Positions 48,041-59,869 are shown, counted from the first letter of the stretch. The stretch: DNA of 64,000 nucleotides from Hypoxylon rubiginosum (GCA_902806565.1 CADCXA010000009.1:372001-436000), one strand, 5' to 3'. Numbers and translations are program-made. The notes: generated from the letters alone by a model not told the origin.

Positions 48041-49948
48041 ATGCCTTTATCGAGACATCTCAATGCGCTTTTAGCCATGCCAGCTCCCCTCCGACTTCTG
48101 ATGATTGGAACGCCTTCGCGAATAAAACCGAACCAGAAGTTCCTCTTCTCGACGTGTACTGGGAATTATGCGGCCTCGAAATACCCCAATGTCGCCGCAT
48201 TTGTTCTCCCAGAGTTTCGGACTGCTCAACTCTCCGAGATCTCACCCGACGAGCTCTTCAAAACGTCCTTTCTACCCTCAGCACCCGACAACCCTCTCCA
48301 AGACGAACTGACGGCGCTATTCACCAAGAATCCCCCGACATTCCAATATGCAGAGTCGGACTTCTATAAGCTTAAGAAGAACACCCGCGTCCCCGAAGTC
48401 TGCGTGCTCGGACGGTCCAATGTGGGCAAGTCGTCATTCGTCAATGCCCTCGCAAACCGACATAACAATGTATTGGCATATGTTAGCAGTAAAGCTGGAA
48501 AGACTAAGGCGATAACCACTTACGGATTCGGACCGCCGCCATTACCTAAAGATATTGCTGCACAGGCGGCCGAATACAAGGGCAAGGAGGATATTCCTAC
48601 TCATGCTTTCTTCTTGGTGGACATGCCGGGATACGGTTACGCATCTCTCAAGGATTGGGGACGCAACATCACCCTGTATCTCACAAAGAGGGCTGGTGTG
48701 AAAGGGGCTATTGTATTGATCGATGCTGAAGTTGGACCCAAGCAGACGGACTTGCAATTGCTCGAACTACTGAGTACTGCTGGAAAACGGACCGCCATAG
48801 TTCTTACGAAGGCCGACAAGGTCAAAGGCGGTTTAAATGGACTACGAGAAACGTGCATCAAGTTATGGGATGCTATTATCGAGATCGAGAAGAAACAAGA
48901 AACTGATTGGCCATGGGAGAGGGAAATATTCGTTACCGCAGTTGGTGCCAGAGATTACCAAGTCGTAAGTTCAACAGTCACTACGGGGAGGTTAGCCGTT
49001 GCTCGTCTGGCCGGCTTGGTGAACGATACTCGGCCCAAATTGGAGAAAAACAAGAAGTGGACTGGCAGTATTGTTTCATTTGATGATTTAGAGTATGCTC
49101 CCAGCAAGGAAGCGCCCGAAATTCCACAGCGCACTCAAGCTACCCACACTCTATCGCAATCCCCGGTAGGTCCTGGAATGGATAAGATCCCCAAGGACAT
49201 CAATTCCGCCTTCGCTAGCTTGGAACGCGCTTCAGCGGGACCACATCAGGGGCCTCATAGAATCAGGCCTCGTACTTTTGGCTCCCAGAGACCAAGGACC
49301 ATTGCCCATTCGCATGCCCGGGCAATCCACAGCAGTGCGAGCTTGAGGGCCGAAAATCCGCGGTCAAAATCCCAGCCGCCTAATTCTCAGGAGCTGCGCG
49401 ATATCCTAGATGATTTCATTAACGAGTTAAAATTCATTAATACAACCGGCAACTACGCGCGGAACACGCGGCGACAACACGACCTACGTCCGCCACCTCC
49501 TAAACAGCATGACGTCTTGGAGGAGGACCGTTTAAATCGGGCGCGCCGCCTGCAGACGCGCTTCCCGCAGCAGACCGAACGAGTCCAGGCCGTACGCGAA
49601 AAACGGGAGGCTCTCACGGCGCGGAAGATCCGCATGCGCGAGGAGAGCATGCAGGAGAAGAAGATGGAGAGCAAGATGAAAGAGAAAGAGCTGAGGGAGG
49701 CGCTGAGGAGCTTCGAAGGAGACGAGCCTGCTGATTCGCTATTCGGCGAAGGAAGCGCGGACGCAGACGACTCTAACATGCCTCTGTCGCCCGATACATT
49801 CAGCGAGGCGTTCGTGACGTCTCCGGGGTTGAAGGAGAACAAGAAGCAAAAGAAGAAGGGCAGCAAGAAAAAGAAAAGTAAAGGGGCTAAGGCAGAGCCC
49901 GAGCCCTTGGATGATTTCGAAGCCAAGTTCTCAAGCGTGAGACGGTGA
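48041..49948 (+). CDS. EngB/YihA-type mitochondrial GTPase with long C-terminal extension
   Basis: A single-exon 635-aa protein with a TRAFAC GTPase domain at about 118-325. The motifs are G1 GRSNVGKSS (about 125), G3 DMPGYGYASLKDWG, G4 TKAD and the EngB-specific KAGKTKAIT switch. Bacterial EngB helps assemble the large ribosomal subunit; yeast Mrx8 is a mitochondrial relative. Basic residues and an FSTCTGNYAASKYP region near the N-terminus suit mitochondrial import. After the GTPase fold come 300 extra residues: a Pro/Arg-rich section and a charged helix (about 505-570, KMKEKELREALRSFEGD). The end is Lys-rich (KKQKKKGSKKKKSKG). The extension may bind mitoribosomal RNA (inference). The first ATG is used; another Met lies at residue 13. 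Confidence 0.86.
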   Translation: MPLSRHLNALLAMPAPLRLLMIGTPSRIKPNQKFLFSTCTGNYAASKYPNVAAFVLPEFRTAQLSEISPDELFKTSFLPSAPDNPLQDELTALFTKNPPTFQYAESDFYKLKKNTRVPEVCVLGRSNVGKSSFVNALANRHNNVLAYVSSKAGKTKAITTYGFGPPPLPKDIAAQAAEYKGKEDIPTHAFFLVDMPGYGYASLKDWGRNITLYLTKRAGVKGAIVLIDAEVGPKQTDLQLLELLSTAGKRTAIVLTKADKVKGGLNGLRETCIKLWDAIIEIEKKQETDWPWEREIFVTAVGARDYQVVSSTVTTGRLAVARLAGLVNDTRPKLEKNKKWTGSIVSFDDLEYAPSKEAPEIPQRTQATHTLSQSPVGPGMDKIPKDINSAFASLERASAGPHQGPHRIRPRTFGSQRPRTIAHSHARAIHSSASLRAENPRSKSQPPNSQELRDILDDFINELKFINTTGNYARNTRRQHDLRPPPPKQHDVLEEDRLNRARRLQTRFPQQTERVQAVREKREALTARKIRMREESMQEKKMESKMKEKELREALRSFEGDEPADSLFGEGSADADDSNMPLSPDTFSEAFVTSPGLKENKKQKKKGSKKKKSKGAKAEPEPLDDFEAKFSSVRR

Positions 49949-50184
49949 ATGGCCCGAAGTCTCCGCAGGTATTTGTCCCTGATTGAGCTCAGACCTTCCA
50001 TGTGTCATCTGTGTATACCTTGTATCTACGCCATAGTCATCTAGGCGCAATTGTATATGAACTCCTTCAAGCGGGTTATTGTGAATATGCAAATCTACCC
50101 AATGCTTGGAACTCGTCAAATGCGACGCCCCGTAGTAATATATTCAAAAGTTATATTCTTTTCCTACAGATACCTTTACACTAC

Positions 50185-51577
50185 CTACGTAGCAGCAGCA
50201 ACCAAACTCGACGCCCGTGGCGCCTTGGAGGCCTTCTTGGCCCTTCTCTTGCCCCTTTCCAGATCCGCATTCGCCACCTCGGCCGCCTGCCGGAAGGGAT
50301 GGTTCGGCACGAAGACGTCGACCAGGTTATCCCAGAAGCCCAGGTCGTACAGGTTCTCGACGTCGCTGAGGCGCCACACGCGCTCCCACTCGCCGACGCC
50401 TACGCCGGCGCTCGCGGGGGGCGGCGTGCCGTCCTCGGTGCGCACGAGCACCTGCACGGCGTCGACGGGCCAGCGGGTCCAGGGCGCCTCGCGCAGCGGG
50501 TCCCTGGCGCGGTCCGACGGGAGCGCGCGGCGGAAGGCGCAGCCGTCGTCCATCTCGAGCTGCCAGTCCTGCCACTTCATGCTCTCGTTGGTGGTGGTGC
50601 CCGAGTAGACGAGGTAGACGTGGTAGGCGAGCAGGCCCCAGACGAGGGGGGACGTCATGAGGGCGAGGAGGGTGACGGAGCCGACGCCGACGTCGTCCTG
50701 GATGCCGGCGGTCAGGAGGACGACGTAGTCGCGCCAGGACCAGCCGGCGGGCTTCCAGAGCGCGAAGGCCGGGTCCCGGGCGCGGGCGGCGTCGGCGACG
50801 GCGCCGAGGCCGAGGACGCCGCCGTAGAGGGTGAGGGAGGCGGTGGACAGCAGGAGCATGATGAACCAGTGCTGGTTGCCGTAGCCGACGCAGTTGTTGA
50901 TGAAGACGCAGTGGTGGTCCATCTTGTGGACGCAGCGGCCGCAGACGGAGCAGTGCTTGGAGCGCGGCGGCTTCAGCAGGCCGCAGGTCCGGCACGCCTG
51001 GCCCGGGTGGAAGAGGGCGAAGTCGTAGGGGTAGTGCGACATGTAGCGCGCGTGGCTGGCGGCGTCGACGACGCCCGGGTCGCCGTGCGCGGCGAGGTAG
51101 AGGAACAGGTACGGCAGGACGACGGACAGGGTGCCGAAGAACTTGTGGACGACGCCCAGGCGCGGCCACACCCCGGGTAGGTACATGTACTCCCCGACGG
51201 AGAGGAGCAGCAGGAAGAAGATGAGCACGGTTGGGTGCCGGCCGTACATGACGTAGGTGCCGAATCTACCCAAAGACGTGGTGAGGCGGCCGGAGGTGAG
51301 CCTCTGGTCGATGGCCAGGATCGCGCTGGGGATAGATACCCATATTGCGCGATGCATCCAGGCTATCGGGGTATGCCTATATTCGGTCGCGGTTAGCTAT
51401 AGATCTGCCTACTTGTGCGACTAACCAAAACGGATGAATGTGACAGCCTGATCTGGTTGGTTGCTTAGTTGGTTTCGTATTTCCATACCTCAGAGCCGGG
51501 AGCCTGCCAAAGAATGCGACGAAAGTCATGAAAGAAATCGCGAGAACGCCTAAGGCGATCTGAGTGAGGACCCCCAT
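50185..51577 (-). CDS. SWF1: DHHC palmitoyltransferase Swf1
   Basis: S-palmitoylates SNAREs and other membrane proteins at the ER. Exons (minus) are 51489-51577 and 50185-51376; 426 aa with a 112-bp intron (AGCTAAC branch). Exon 1 gives MGVLTQIALGVLAISFMTFV, a first membrane helix; the junction reads LPALRHTPIAWMHRAIWV, matching Swf1 homologues. Two helices follow, then the Cys-rich DHHC domain at about 157-200: CRTCGLLKPPRSKHC, CGRCVHKMDHHC (DHHC at 183-186), NNCVGYGN. Two more helices and a variable acidic tail complete the protein, ending near an NPxDVFVPNHPFR-like VDVFVPNHPF motif. The coding strand is very GC-rich and so shows long open frames on the other strand, which are shadows. The gene is convergent with the EngB-like gene. 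Confidence 0.92.
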
Positions 51578-52657
51578 TGTCAGGTACAAGAAAGAGCTGT
51601 CTCAGTTAATCGGACATCTAATGGAAGTGCCTTGATCTTGATCATGGCCGGGTCCTCAGATGCAGGTGCGCATGCAGGAACAGACGTCGGCGCAGACTCA
51701 TTTGAGACAGGAGAGCCTGCTGGAGAAACCGGAGACGAGTATAGAAATAAGCACAAAGTCACAAGGGATATTGATAGACTGCTGATTATTTAGTTTTATA
51801 AGTTAGGTAGAGCAATGTTGCGGGCGTCATCAGCTTGGTGGTCAGTGGTTGAGTATGTAGAGTCGTGACATGGATTTCTAATAAAAGAGATGCCTGCGGC
51901 GAGACTTGCGACTAGCGACTTGCACCGCTTGCAGTACCGTACCCCGTCTGCCTGTACCTAATCTTTAGCGCCCGCAGCGTAGGCTTGAGTGGCAGAGTGG
52001 ATACAGTGTCAGCAGGGGGGCACTGTATTTATTCCTCCACTTTTCCTTGCCCCATGTTCATGTGTTGATGATATCATTGGCCTATGTCTGAGGCGGTGCG
52101 CTGGAAGTCATTCAGCCGCTCCTGTCAGAACCTTACCTTGAGATACTAAAGTACCACAGTACCTGGAATTGAGGCTGACCACGGTTAATTCATTAGAGCT
52201 CCGAGATAAGCATAATACCCAAATCCCACCTGATTTCCCCAAAAATACGAAAGCGCGATTCCGTATCACGCGTCTCATGAAACTCTATTCACGGGACTTC
52301 AGCGCAACCCGTGCCTGAATCTTACCTAAATACCTAATTACCAATATAAAGGAATGAGGACCGAGGACCGATGGCCTTTCCTCTACATTAGGTACTCCTC
52401 TCTCATTTCATATTGAGCTTTTATTCTACGCTTTACTCGCTCGATAACGTCATCACATGAGAGAAGGACTCGGAAGAAGAAGAGTGTGCATCGGATTACG
52501 CAAACGCCGTGAAATCAACAGCGACGCCATCGTCAATTGAAATGCCAGAGTAGACTGTCGGACTTTTCAGATTCGATAGTACAAGTTCCCTAAGACCAGA
52601 TTTAAACTGAAAGGAACGTTTCCGAAGTTGACCCACGCTTAAGTGAGAGTTCGCTAG
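51578..52657. other. Intergenic region between divergent genes
   Basis: Lies between SWF1 (minus) and the Rap1-like gene (plus). It carries promoter sequence for both and TACCTAAATACCTAATTACC-type words near 52320-52350. No gene supported. Confidence 0.45.
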
Positions 52658-55443
52658 ATGTCAACCGGTATTACATACCAAGGGGCTATCCGCCCAAGTG
52701 AGCCTCTCCAGAATGGGATGTTTAAGGGCATGAAGTTCTGGGTAGCGCGTCGTGTTCCTCGGCGACCTGACTACGTTCAGAATATAAAGGTAAGAAGGCC
52801 TTGCGCTTCGGTTGTTGCTCCTTTCACTAATACGCTCTGTAGAACAACGGCGGGAAAATAGTCGAAAATGAGAAAACTGCCGACTACATGATCGCCGATC
52901 CATTGCACAAAGATGTACCACGTGGTTCGTATTCCTACCAGTTGATCGATGAATCCATCGAGAACGGCGCTTTTCAAGATCCTGAAGAGTATTTATGTCA
53001 AACTCGTCATCCTCGACCTACTGGTTTAGCTGGGCCCCAGAAAAGTACGAGGACGCCGTTCACCAAAGAGGATGATTTGATCCTTCGGCGATGGGTCACC
53101 ACGAACCAGCAACATCGTGGGAATCTGTCTGGCAATGTTATATACAAGCAGCTTGAAGAAAAGGTATATCTTGCTACACTCTTGCTTGCTTTCTTCTACA
53201 TGCTAACCCAAATGATACGACTCAGTACCCACGTCATACTTGGAATTCATGGAGAGATCGTTGGGTCAAAAAACTAAGTCACCTTCCCCAGCCCGAAATC
53301 CCTGATGCGGAAGTGTCACCTCCCCTAGCCGGACAGACGGCCAAGCCACCCGCACGCCCATCTCCATCCTTACCGAGGTTATCTAAAGCTGTCGGAACGG
53401 AACGCACGTCTACTCAGAACACTCATAGTCCTCGAGCTCGGACCAAGTTTAGCCAAGAAGATGACAACATACTCCTCCAGCATATCCAAGAATGCGTAAG
53501 ACACAATAAGCCCCTTGCCGGACAAGTAATCTTCCGTGAACTTGCAAATGATGTGAGTTTATCTTTCTCTATATAGCATCCTTATCCTTTTTGCTGACTT
53601 TACCAAGTTCACGCAACACACGGAGCAATCTTGGAGGGACCGCTGGATAAGGCACTTAAAACCAAAGCACGGAGACAAATTGGCTCAGTGGCAATCGGGA
53701 GAGTTATCAGAGGGGCCAGAGACTACCGAAACAGTAGAGCAGCGACAAGTCCCCCAAACACGAAAAGATGCGAACCTCAATTCTACCAGGCTTGAAGCAG
53801 GCAAGCCACACGCGCCGCACGTATCAAATACCACAGATAAAATCCCGGCTCGAGACGTTGCTAGAATAGCATTAGCCATCGGAGCTGAGGATCAATATGG
53901 CTCCCAACAACAACAATCCCCAACTAAGGTTCGGAAGATACCTCAACCGCAAACTCATATGCCAGAGGATGCATCCATTGACTTTGGCCAATTACCGCCT
54001 AATGGCCAGTCTATGAAGAATCAATTCCATATTGATTACCAGGCATACGCAGATTTGTCAGGACACCCTTTTGTTCCATTTCATACTATCAAGGGGCGCA
54101 CCTTCGAACTATGGAATTTGTGGCAGGCTATCGCCTCTCAAAAGATGGTCCCTGAAGAACGCGATTGGCAACAAATTGCGGAAAAGCTTGGCTTTGACTG
54201 GGTTCGACATGAGACTGTTCATAATGAACTTCGAAAATGTTACGAAGGACATCTTGCAGAATTTGAGGAATTTACTGCAGATTTTATTCCACATTCGGAG
54301 GACAGCGAAGAGGAAGAAGAGGAAGAGGAAGATGGCCAAGATCCAGAGGCAGCATTACCCTCATCACCACCCATGATGCCATCGTTAAAGCGATCCTTTG
54401 ATTCCGCATACCCCACTGCTAGCCACACATACCCACAGTCGTCACCTAAACGAAGAAGAGTTGATCGAAATGGCGAAGTTCCATCCACGCCCGACCACGT
54501 AAATGGGACCTCTCACCTACGTCGCCAAACCGGTATCGATACGACTCCCAGTAAGCAGGCAAACCAAGGTGTTGCTGATGACGTCGCAGAGGACGAATCC
54601 CAAGACACTGTGCACGACCTCCCTTCACTACCTCACGGGAGAAAAAAGGTCGTCGAACCTGAAACGCAGGACTTCAGGTTCGATCCCGAAACTCAGAATA
54701 TTATCTTCGAGACAGAAGATAATACCGGAGTTGAATCTCAATGTAACATTACACCGTCACAGCAACTTCATCAGGAATCCGATGCCATTCCTACGGATAT
54801 CAGAAATTCCTCTCCTACGCCAAAGGCTAGTGTTCGGAACACCAACCCCCTAACACCTACGCCGCGAAGATCACGTCGGATTCCATTCCGTCAAGATTCC
54901 GAGGATGAGGTACCTGGGCCTGTCGCCACAACTGGGAAAAACGATGCCCCTACCAGCACCGCCACCGTAGGGAAAGCTAAACGTCGCTCCCTACCGAAGT
55001 CTTTTGTTCAAAAGCCATCTCCCATTGGCAGCACTTCGGCCTCAGCATCTAGACGACAAGCTCAGTCTCCACTTCCGGAACGTGCCCAACCGGTAGGTCG
55101 CTCGACACCCGCTGAAGAAACGCCGGAAGACGTCATCGATCGCTTCTGCTCGCTCGGCTATCCAAGGAATATAGTGCTCCTGGCGCTGCGAGCTACGACG
55201 TGGCGCCTCGGCGACGCTGGCCAGGTCATGGAGATGCTCAAGCAAGGGGAAGAGCTACCGCAGAGAACACACGGGGTCTGGACGCAACGCGACGACGACG
55301 CTCTCAAGTTGGTGACTTCTGACGAGCCTCCCAGGGATGAGAAGGAGGAGAGGAAGCGCGCTAGGGCACGGAAACGACTTGAAGAGAAGCACGGAATGGA
55401 GCTGATGGAACTTCGGCGCAAGTATCTATGGGAGGCTGTGTGA
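52658..55443 (+). CDS. RAP1: Rap1-like telomere protein (BRCT, two Myb, ARID-like, RCT)
   Basis: Shelterin-type protein that acts at telomeres. Exons are 52658-52789, 52843-53163, 53226-53552 and 53608-55443; 871 aa, all phase 0. BRCT at about 23-95 (FKGMKFWVARRVP through PEEY). Myb 1 at about 115-172 (TPFTKEDDLILRRWV...WNSWRDRWVKKL), split by intron 2. Myb 2 at about 224-280 (TKFSQEDDNILLQHI...EQSWRDRWIRHL), split by intron 3 at the same internal position. An ARID-like helical block lies at about 408-490 (FHTIKGRTFELWNLWQAI; DWQQIAEKLGF), followed by an acidic run. A long disordered region ends in the Rap1 C-terminal domain at about 767-871 (VIDRFCSLGYPRNIVLLALR; GVWTQRDDDALK). Whether it binds DNA directly or through a TRF protein cannot be told. 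Confidence 0.9.
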
Positions 55444-56395
55444 AACAAACTTATGGGACATGATGCCTAGCATGTATATGATGTCTGGTACGTATGCTGT
55501 AGTGATGAGGCGTTTCATTATTGCCTCTGTATTGCTGTTTGCAAATCATTAGTTGGCTTAGTAGATCTAGATACCCGTTTTTTTATAGAAATCTTCTTAT
55601 TTACAAGAGATAACCATTCCTACAGTACTACAAAGAATTGTGGTGATTAAAGTCTGGCCTTTCATCCTAACCTAGGTCAACTACAATTTGGTAGTACCCC
55701 TTAAAGTGCCCCAAGGTTCACTGTGCCCACCATCAAAGAAAGCCCCTGACAGCCCCTGACCTATTACCAAGACTTGATCTTATTCACAAAGTCTCAACGT
55801 GGTATATAGATATATGAGTAAGAATAGAGCAACACCTTAGAGGTTACGTTAAAGATATCTGTCTATATACGGTGATACCTAAGTATGCACCTAAGGTGAT
55901 AAGTACCTGGCTAGTGCTCCCAGACGGTTCGTTGACTCTGTCATGCTGGTAATCTGCTACTAGGTAACTGCCACCATTCACATACCTAAGGTACCTACAT
56001 ACACATTCTCGCACAAGATGTTATTTAAGGTAGCAAAGGCAAGACTTCGACCACTAGTAACTTACTAGGTATCATTGATCCAGTAAGGTTGACCAAACGA
56101 CACTCACAAATGTAATCCAGCTCCGAAAGCTCCGAAAGCTCCGATTTTATATACAATTCCCTGTTGCTCGATTGCCCAGGCTCTCAGGAGCTCCTCCTCG
56201 TTTTGATTTCTATAGCAATCAAATAATAGTCTGCTGAAGTCAATATATAGACACAACTCTCCGGCCACGATTTACTTTGCAGACCAACCCAACTCATTCT
56301 CTGCGCCCATATTTTCTCCACCGCAGACAACAGCATTCCTCTACACCGATAAGAACAAGTCCATATCGGTTCATTGCTCTATTAATACCTCGAGT
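55444..56395. other. Intergenic region
   Basis: AGGTA/TACCT-rich spacer (especially 55860-56080). A CCGAAAGCT duplication is at about 56125-56144. No gene supported; the end is promoter of the next gene. Confidence 0.45.
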
Positions 56396-57967
56396 ATGGC
56401 GACCAAAAAAACCTTGCTGGGGCTTCCAGTTGAGATGGTTAGTCAGATATGTCGCTCTGTCCTCCCAGACACCCTCCCACCGCACTACCGCACCTTTCAC
56501 GAGCGCGACGAAGGACGAAAGGCCTTCGCAGACTTAGCCAACCTCGTCAGGGTATGCAAAGATCTGTATGTCATCGTGTCTCCCATTCTTCAAAAGTACG
56601 AGGGCCAGATCGGCTTTACGCTGAGAATGTTCAACTACGTCCGCGCTATCCTCACAGATCCAGGGGCAGCCCAGCGACATACCATTCTCACGCCTGTGTT
56701 TGGGTCCATAGAAGACGGCGAGTTCGAGATACCCAGCGTTGAGACAGCCGAAGAAGTCGCGTCGAAGCTAGAGCTTGATTTTTCTAGTGACGACCTAGAC
56801 GCCGTAGTCAAACTTGACGCCGGCGTTGAATCGGACAACGGCGACCCCTATGAACTCCACCGGGCACGTGGGAATCTCGCCGCCATCGCTATTGCTAACA
56901 TCCTCTACCTCAAGTCGATTTCGGTGTATTCTGTGGGCTACAACCTTCGCGAGTTGCCAGGAATGCTGGAACTTCCTCATGTAACGGAAGCGGAGCTAGT
57001 TACCTATGATAGCCGTGGTGACATCTCCAGATTCAGACACTGCTTCGAAGCTGCACCGGCTCTTGAGGTACTTGAGACTAACGGAATACGTATGTGCTCT
57101 CAACCTTTGGTGCTACCCCGTCTCCGCATCGTAAAGTTGTTTCGCACACGTCTGAGTTGGATTGGCGTGCAAAACCTCATGGCTCATTCCGATAAGGTGC
57201 AGGAGTTTTACTATCGTAGGGATCGCTACATGGACAATGAACAGCCGGGGCCCCCTGTGTGCGCGAGCGATATCTTGACCGCCCTGAAGTATACGAAATC
57301 GCTTTCCACGATCGAATTTCTTGAATTCGATATGCTGGAGGAGGTTCACGTGCAGGGAAAATGGATTATATGTAGTCCATCCCGTCCTTCGGACTTCATC
57401 GAAACCCTTAAGCCCATGGTGTCGCTCAGATACCTTGAATTAACGCAGCAGACGCTTTGGACTCATGCCTATGATCTCTATCGAAATCATTGCGGAAATG
57501 GTCCACGATTGCCCGACCTTCACAGTCCGCGAAGACTTATCGACCTCCTACCCGATTCCATCGAGTTCTTCGAGTTCACAGAGATCACCGAGGAGTTCAT
57601 GCCGAGCCTAATCGCCCTAGCCGAGCACATCCGAGAAAAGAATGCATTTCCAAACTTTTGGAGTATCCAGCTACACCCGAGCCCACGTTTCCTCAGAAAG
57701 CTCAGGCATGCGAGAGCCCACGAGGTGGATAGTAGCCTACCGTATGAAGACCACAAAACGAGCCCCTGCGTCGTGCACACCGAGCTATTGGAGCAGTGCG
57801 ATGAAACGAAGACGATCTTCAAGGAGGCTGGTGTTAACGTCTTGTTCCCATTCGAGCTCCTCCAACGCGATGACTATCATCGCCGAACAGATGATATATC
57901 CCATTGGTGTACCGAATGCCACATGGACGATGCTAGTTGCCATGTACAAGCTATGGAAGAGGTCTAA
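56396..57967 (+). CDS. F-box-like fungal protein
   Basis: A single-exon 523-aa protein. It opens with LLGLPVEMVSQICRSVLPDT, an F-box-like LP-x-E-(I/M/V) helix, followed by LANLVRVCKDLYVIVSPILQ, the second helix pair usual in fungal F-box proteins. The middle and C-terminal parts have repeated leucine-spaced segments (LPHVTEAELVTYDSRGD; LPRLRIVKLFRTRLSW; SLRYLELTQQTLW), which suggests irregular LRR folding. The protein ends with a small Cys/His cluster (HWCTECHMDDASCH). It is one of the large and fast-changing fungal F-box sets and may recruit substrates to an SCF ubiquitin ligase (inference). No partner gene is adjacent. Confidence 0.75.
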   Translation: MATKKTLLGLPVEMVSQICRSVLPDTLPPHYRTFHERDEGRKAFADLANLVRVCKDLYVIVSPILQKYEGQIGFTLRMFNYVRAILTDPGAAQRHTILTPVFGSIEDGEFEIPSVETAEEVASKLELDFSSDDLDAVVKLDAGVESDNGDPYELHRARGNLAAIAIANILYLKSISVYSVGYNLRELPGMLELPHVTEAELVTYDSRGDISRFRHCFEAAPALEVLETNGIRMCSQPLVLPRLRIVKLFRTRLSWIGVQNLMAHSDKVQEFYYRRDRYMDNEQPGPPVCASDILTALKYTKSLSTIEFLEFDMLEEVHVQGKWIICSPSRPSDFIETLKPMVSLRYLELTQQTLWTHAYDLYRNHCGNGPRLPDLHSPRRLIDLLPDSIEFFEFTEITEEFMPSLIALAEHIREKNAFPNFWSIQLHPSPRFLRKLRHARAHEVDSSLPYEDHKTSPCVVHTELLEQCDETKTIFKEAGVNVLFPFELLQRDDYHRRTDDISHWCTECHMDDASCHVQAMEEV

Positions 57968-58588
57968 GCTTCGGGGTTCTTAGGGGGTAGACGGCTATGA
58001 GATTTTAGGGGAAGGGGGGCTTGGCTAATGAAACCAAGCTATATAGTGTTAGAACTGATTGTAGCCCAACCTCGTATGCTGGGACTAGTCACCTATAGTC
58101 AATTGCATGCGACCATCGAGTCACGAGACGAAATATAAAAAATAAGTCAAGTGGTTTAGGCAAGGTAGATGGTTTGTTCTTCTCATCTCACTTAGTATTG
58201 TGTGATTCACACATGAATCCCCAAGTTCCACGTATAGGATATATTTGCAGGCAAGCCACCGTATAAAGGAGAGATAGGTAGAGAACACCCTCGAGTAGAA
58301 TTCAATAGAATTTGATTATGAAAGATTCATTGGATCCGAAGCCAAACATGATCTGCATCCTTTTGTCTGTTCTTCAAGCAAACGTTTGTGGCTTAAATAT
58401 CAAATGAGCATTATAATACCGACGTAGAAACTTCCAGTCACAGGGCTATCTACGAATTTATTCTGAATGAAATAATTTGAATACGAGTACTTATTCTATT
58501 CCATGTGCTTCTAGAAATACGCGATCCAACACAGAACACCATTCTGGCCACAATTTGAAGTAGACACTTCCACTAGGTGGTAGATACG
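57968..58588. other. Intergenic region
   Basis: AT-rich spacer; no gene or clear repeat supported. Confidence 0.45.
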
Positions 58589-59869
58589 ATGCCCGAACCA
58601 GTCACAACGCCACCCATCAAGCCGGTGCCATTCCACTACGACGAAGATGACCGGCGGAATACCCCCAATCTCGACGACGAGGAGTTCGATCACTTGACGG
58701 CGGTACTTAAGGCTCTGGCACGGGGCAGCTACCCGCGCCTTGACTCCGTGCCGCTCGCCCTGAACGCGTACAACTGCAACCGACGCGGTAATAGCGCCTA
58801 CGAGGAGGAAGATCCGTGGGCGTACTTCCACCCGATAACCACCATAACGCCCGAGGAAGTTCCGCTCAGACGGCGTCCCGTGGTCCAGCTCGACGACAAG
58901 ATACTGAAGGACCTGAAGAAGCCGTGGGTGTCGATACGAGTCGGGGACAAATTCGGGGGGAGCCGAGAAGCGGAGGCAAGCCGGCCGGGGAGAGGAAATA
59001 ATAGGGGCAAGCAGCAGCAGCAGCAGAAGAACTCGGCGCAGTACCGATTCATATGCTTCATCCACAAGCACCGGATCGATCGCAGGGGCACGCCGCAGAA
59101 GGGCGTCCACACGATTAGCATCTGGGACCGTGAGGTAAGTCGCGACATCAGTTTCATCGCCCACTAGTCCCTTGACGTCTTTTTTTTAACTAACCGCGGC
59201 TAACTTACCTAAACCAAGTGGGACGAGCTCACGTACCACGACACGTACCACATAAACCGCGCCAAGCGCCGGCGGGAGATCAAGCGGTTCTGGGAGCACG
59301 CCTCGGCCCCGGGCTTCATCACCACCACCCCCGATGACGACGACCCGCGGCAGCCGTCGTCCTCGTTCCTCGACCGGATCCGCTACCGAACCGTCTACCA
59401 CGTAAGCGAGCGCCTAGAAGACACACTCCTCCGATCCTCCGCGGGCGGCGCCGGCGCCGTGCCCCCGCGGCACACGCTCTGGGCGGTCCTGGGCGCCGCT
59501 TTATTCCACATGAACGGCGCGCGCGACCCGCACGTGAGCATCGTGCCCGACCGCCTCGAGCTGTTCGGCGGACACGCCCGGCACCTGCTGCCGCGGCTGT
59601 TCGCGCACCTGCTGTGGCTGTGCCTCGACTGCCGCCCCGGGTGGACGCACGCGCGCCGCGAAGGATTCGTCCGGCAGTTTCGGATACTGGATCGGCTGCG
59701 CTGGTTGAGGACGTGTGCGCGGGAGCATTTGGAGAGGTATGGGGAGCGGGAGAGGGAGGAGCGGGAGGATGCTGGTGAGGGGGGAAGCCGAGATGGCGAG
59801 GCCCTGGATGATGGGCGGCAGGAGCAGGAGGGTTCGCGCGATTGGCTGTATGATATTTTGAAGATATAA
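58589..59869 (+). CDS. Hypothetical protein, no recognised domain
   Basis: Exons are 58589-59134 and 59219-59869 (84-bp intron, phase 0, CTAAC branch); 398 aa. I do not recognise it. The N-terminal half is acidic, with FHYDEDDRRNTPNLDDEEFDHL followed by a folded-looking stretch (LDDKILKDLKKPWVSIRVGD), a KQQQQQK run and FICFIHKHRIDRRG. The intron joins ISIWDRE to WDELTYHDTYH. The second half has PPRHTLWAVLGAALFHM and RHLLPRLFAHLLWLCLD, two amphipathic or hydrophobic helices, then a charged low-complexity end and GSRDWLYDILKI. Exon 2 is much more GC-rich than exon 1. The upstream GTG (58577) is not used because an ATG is four codons later. Expression is supported only by the splice signals and frame. 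Confidence 0.62.

Noticed and set aside
50002..51180. Long plus-strand frame (392 codons) opposite SWF1
   Set aside because: Antisense shadow of GC-rich SWF1 coding sequence; composition is Ala/Gly/Val/Glu-only.
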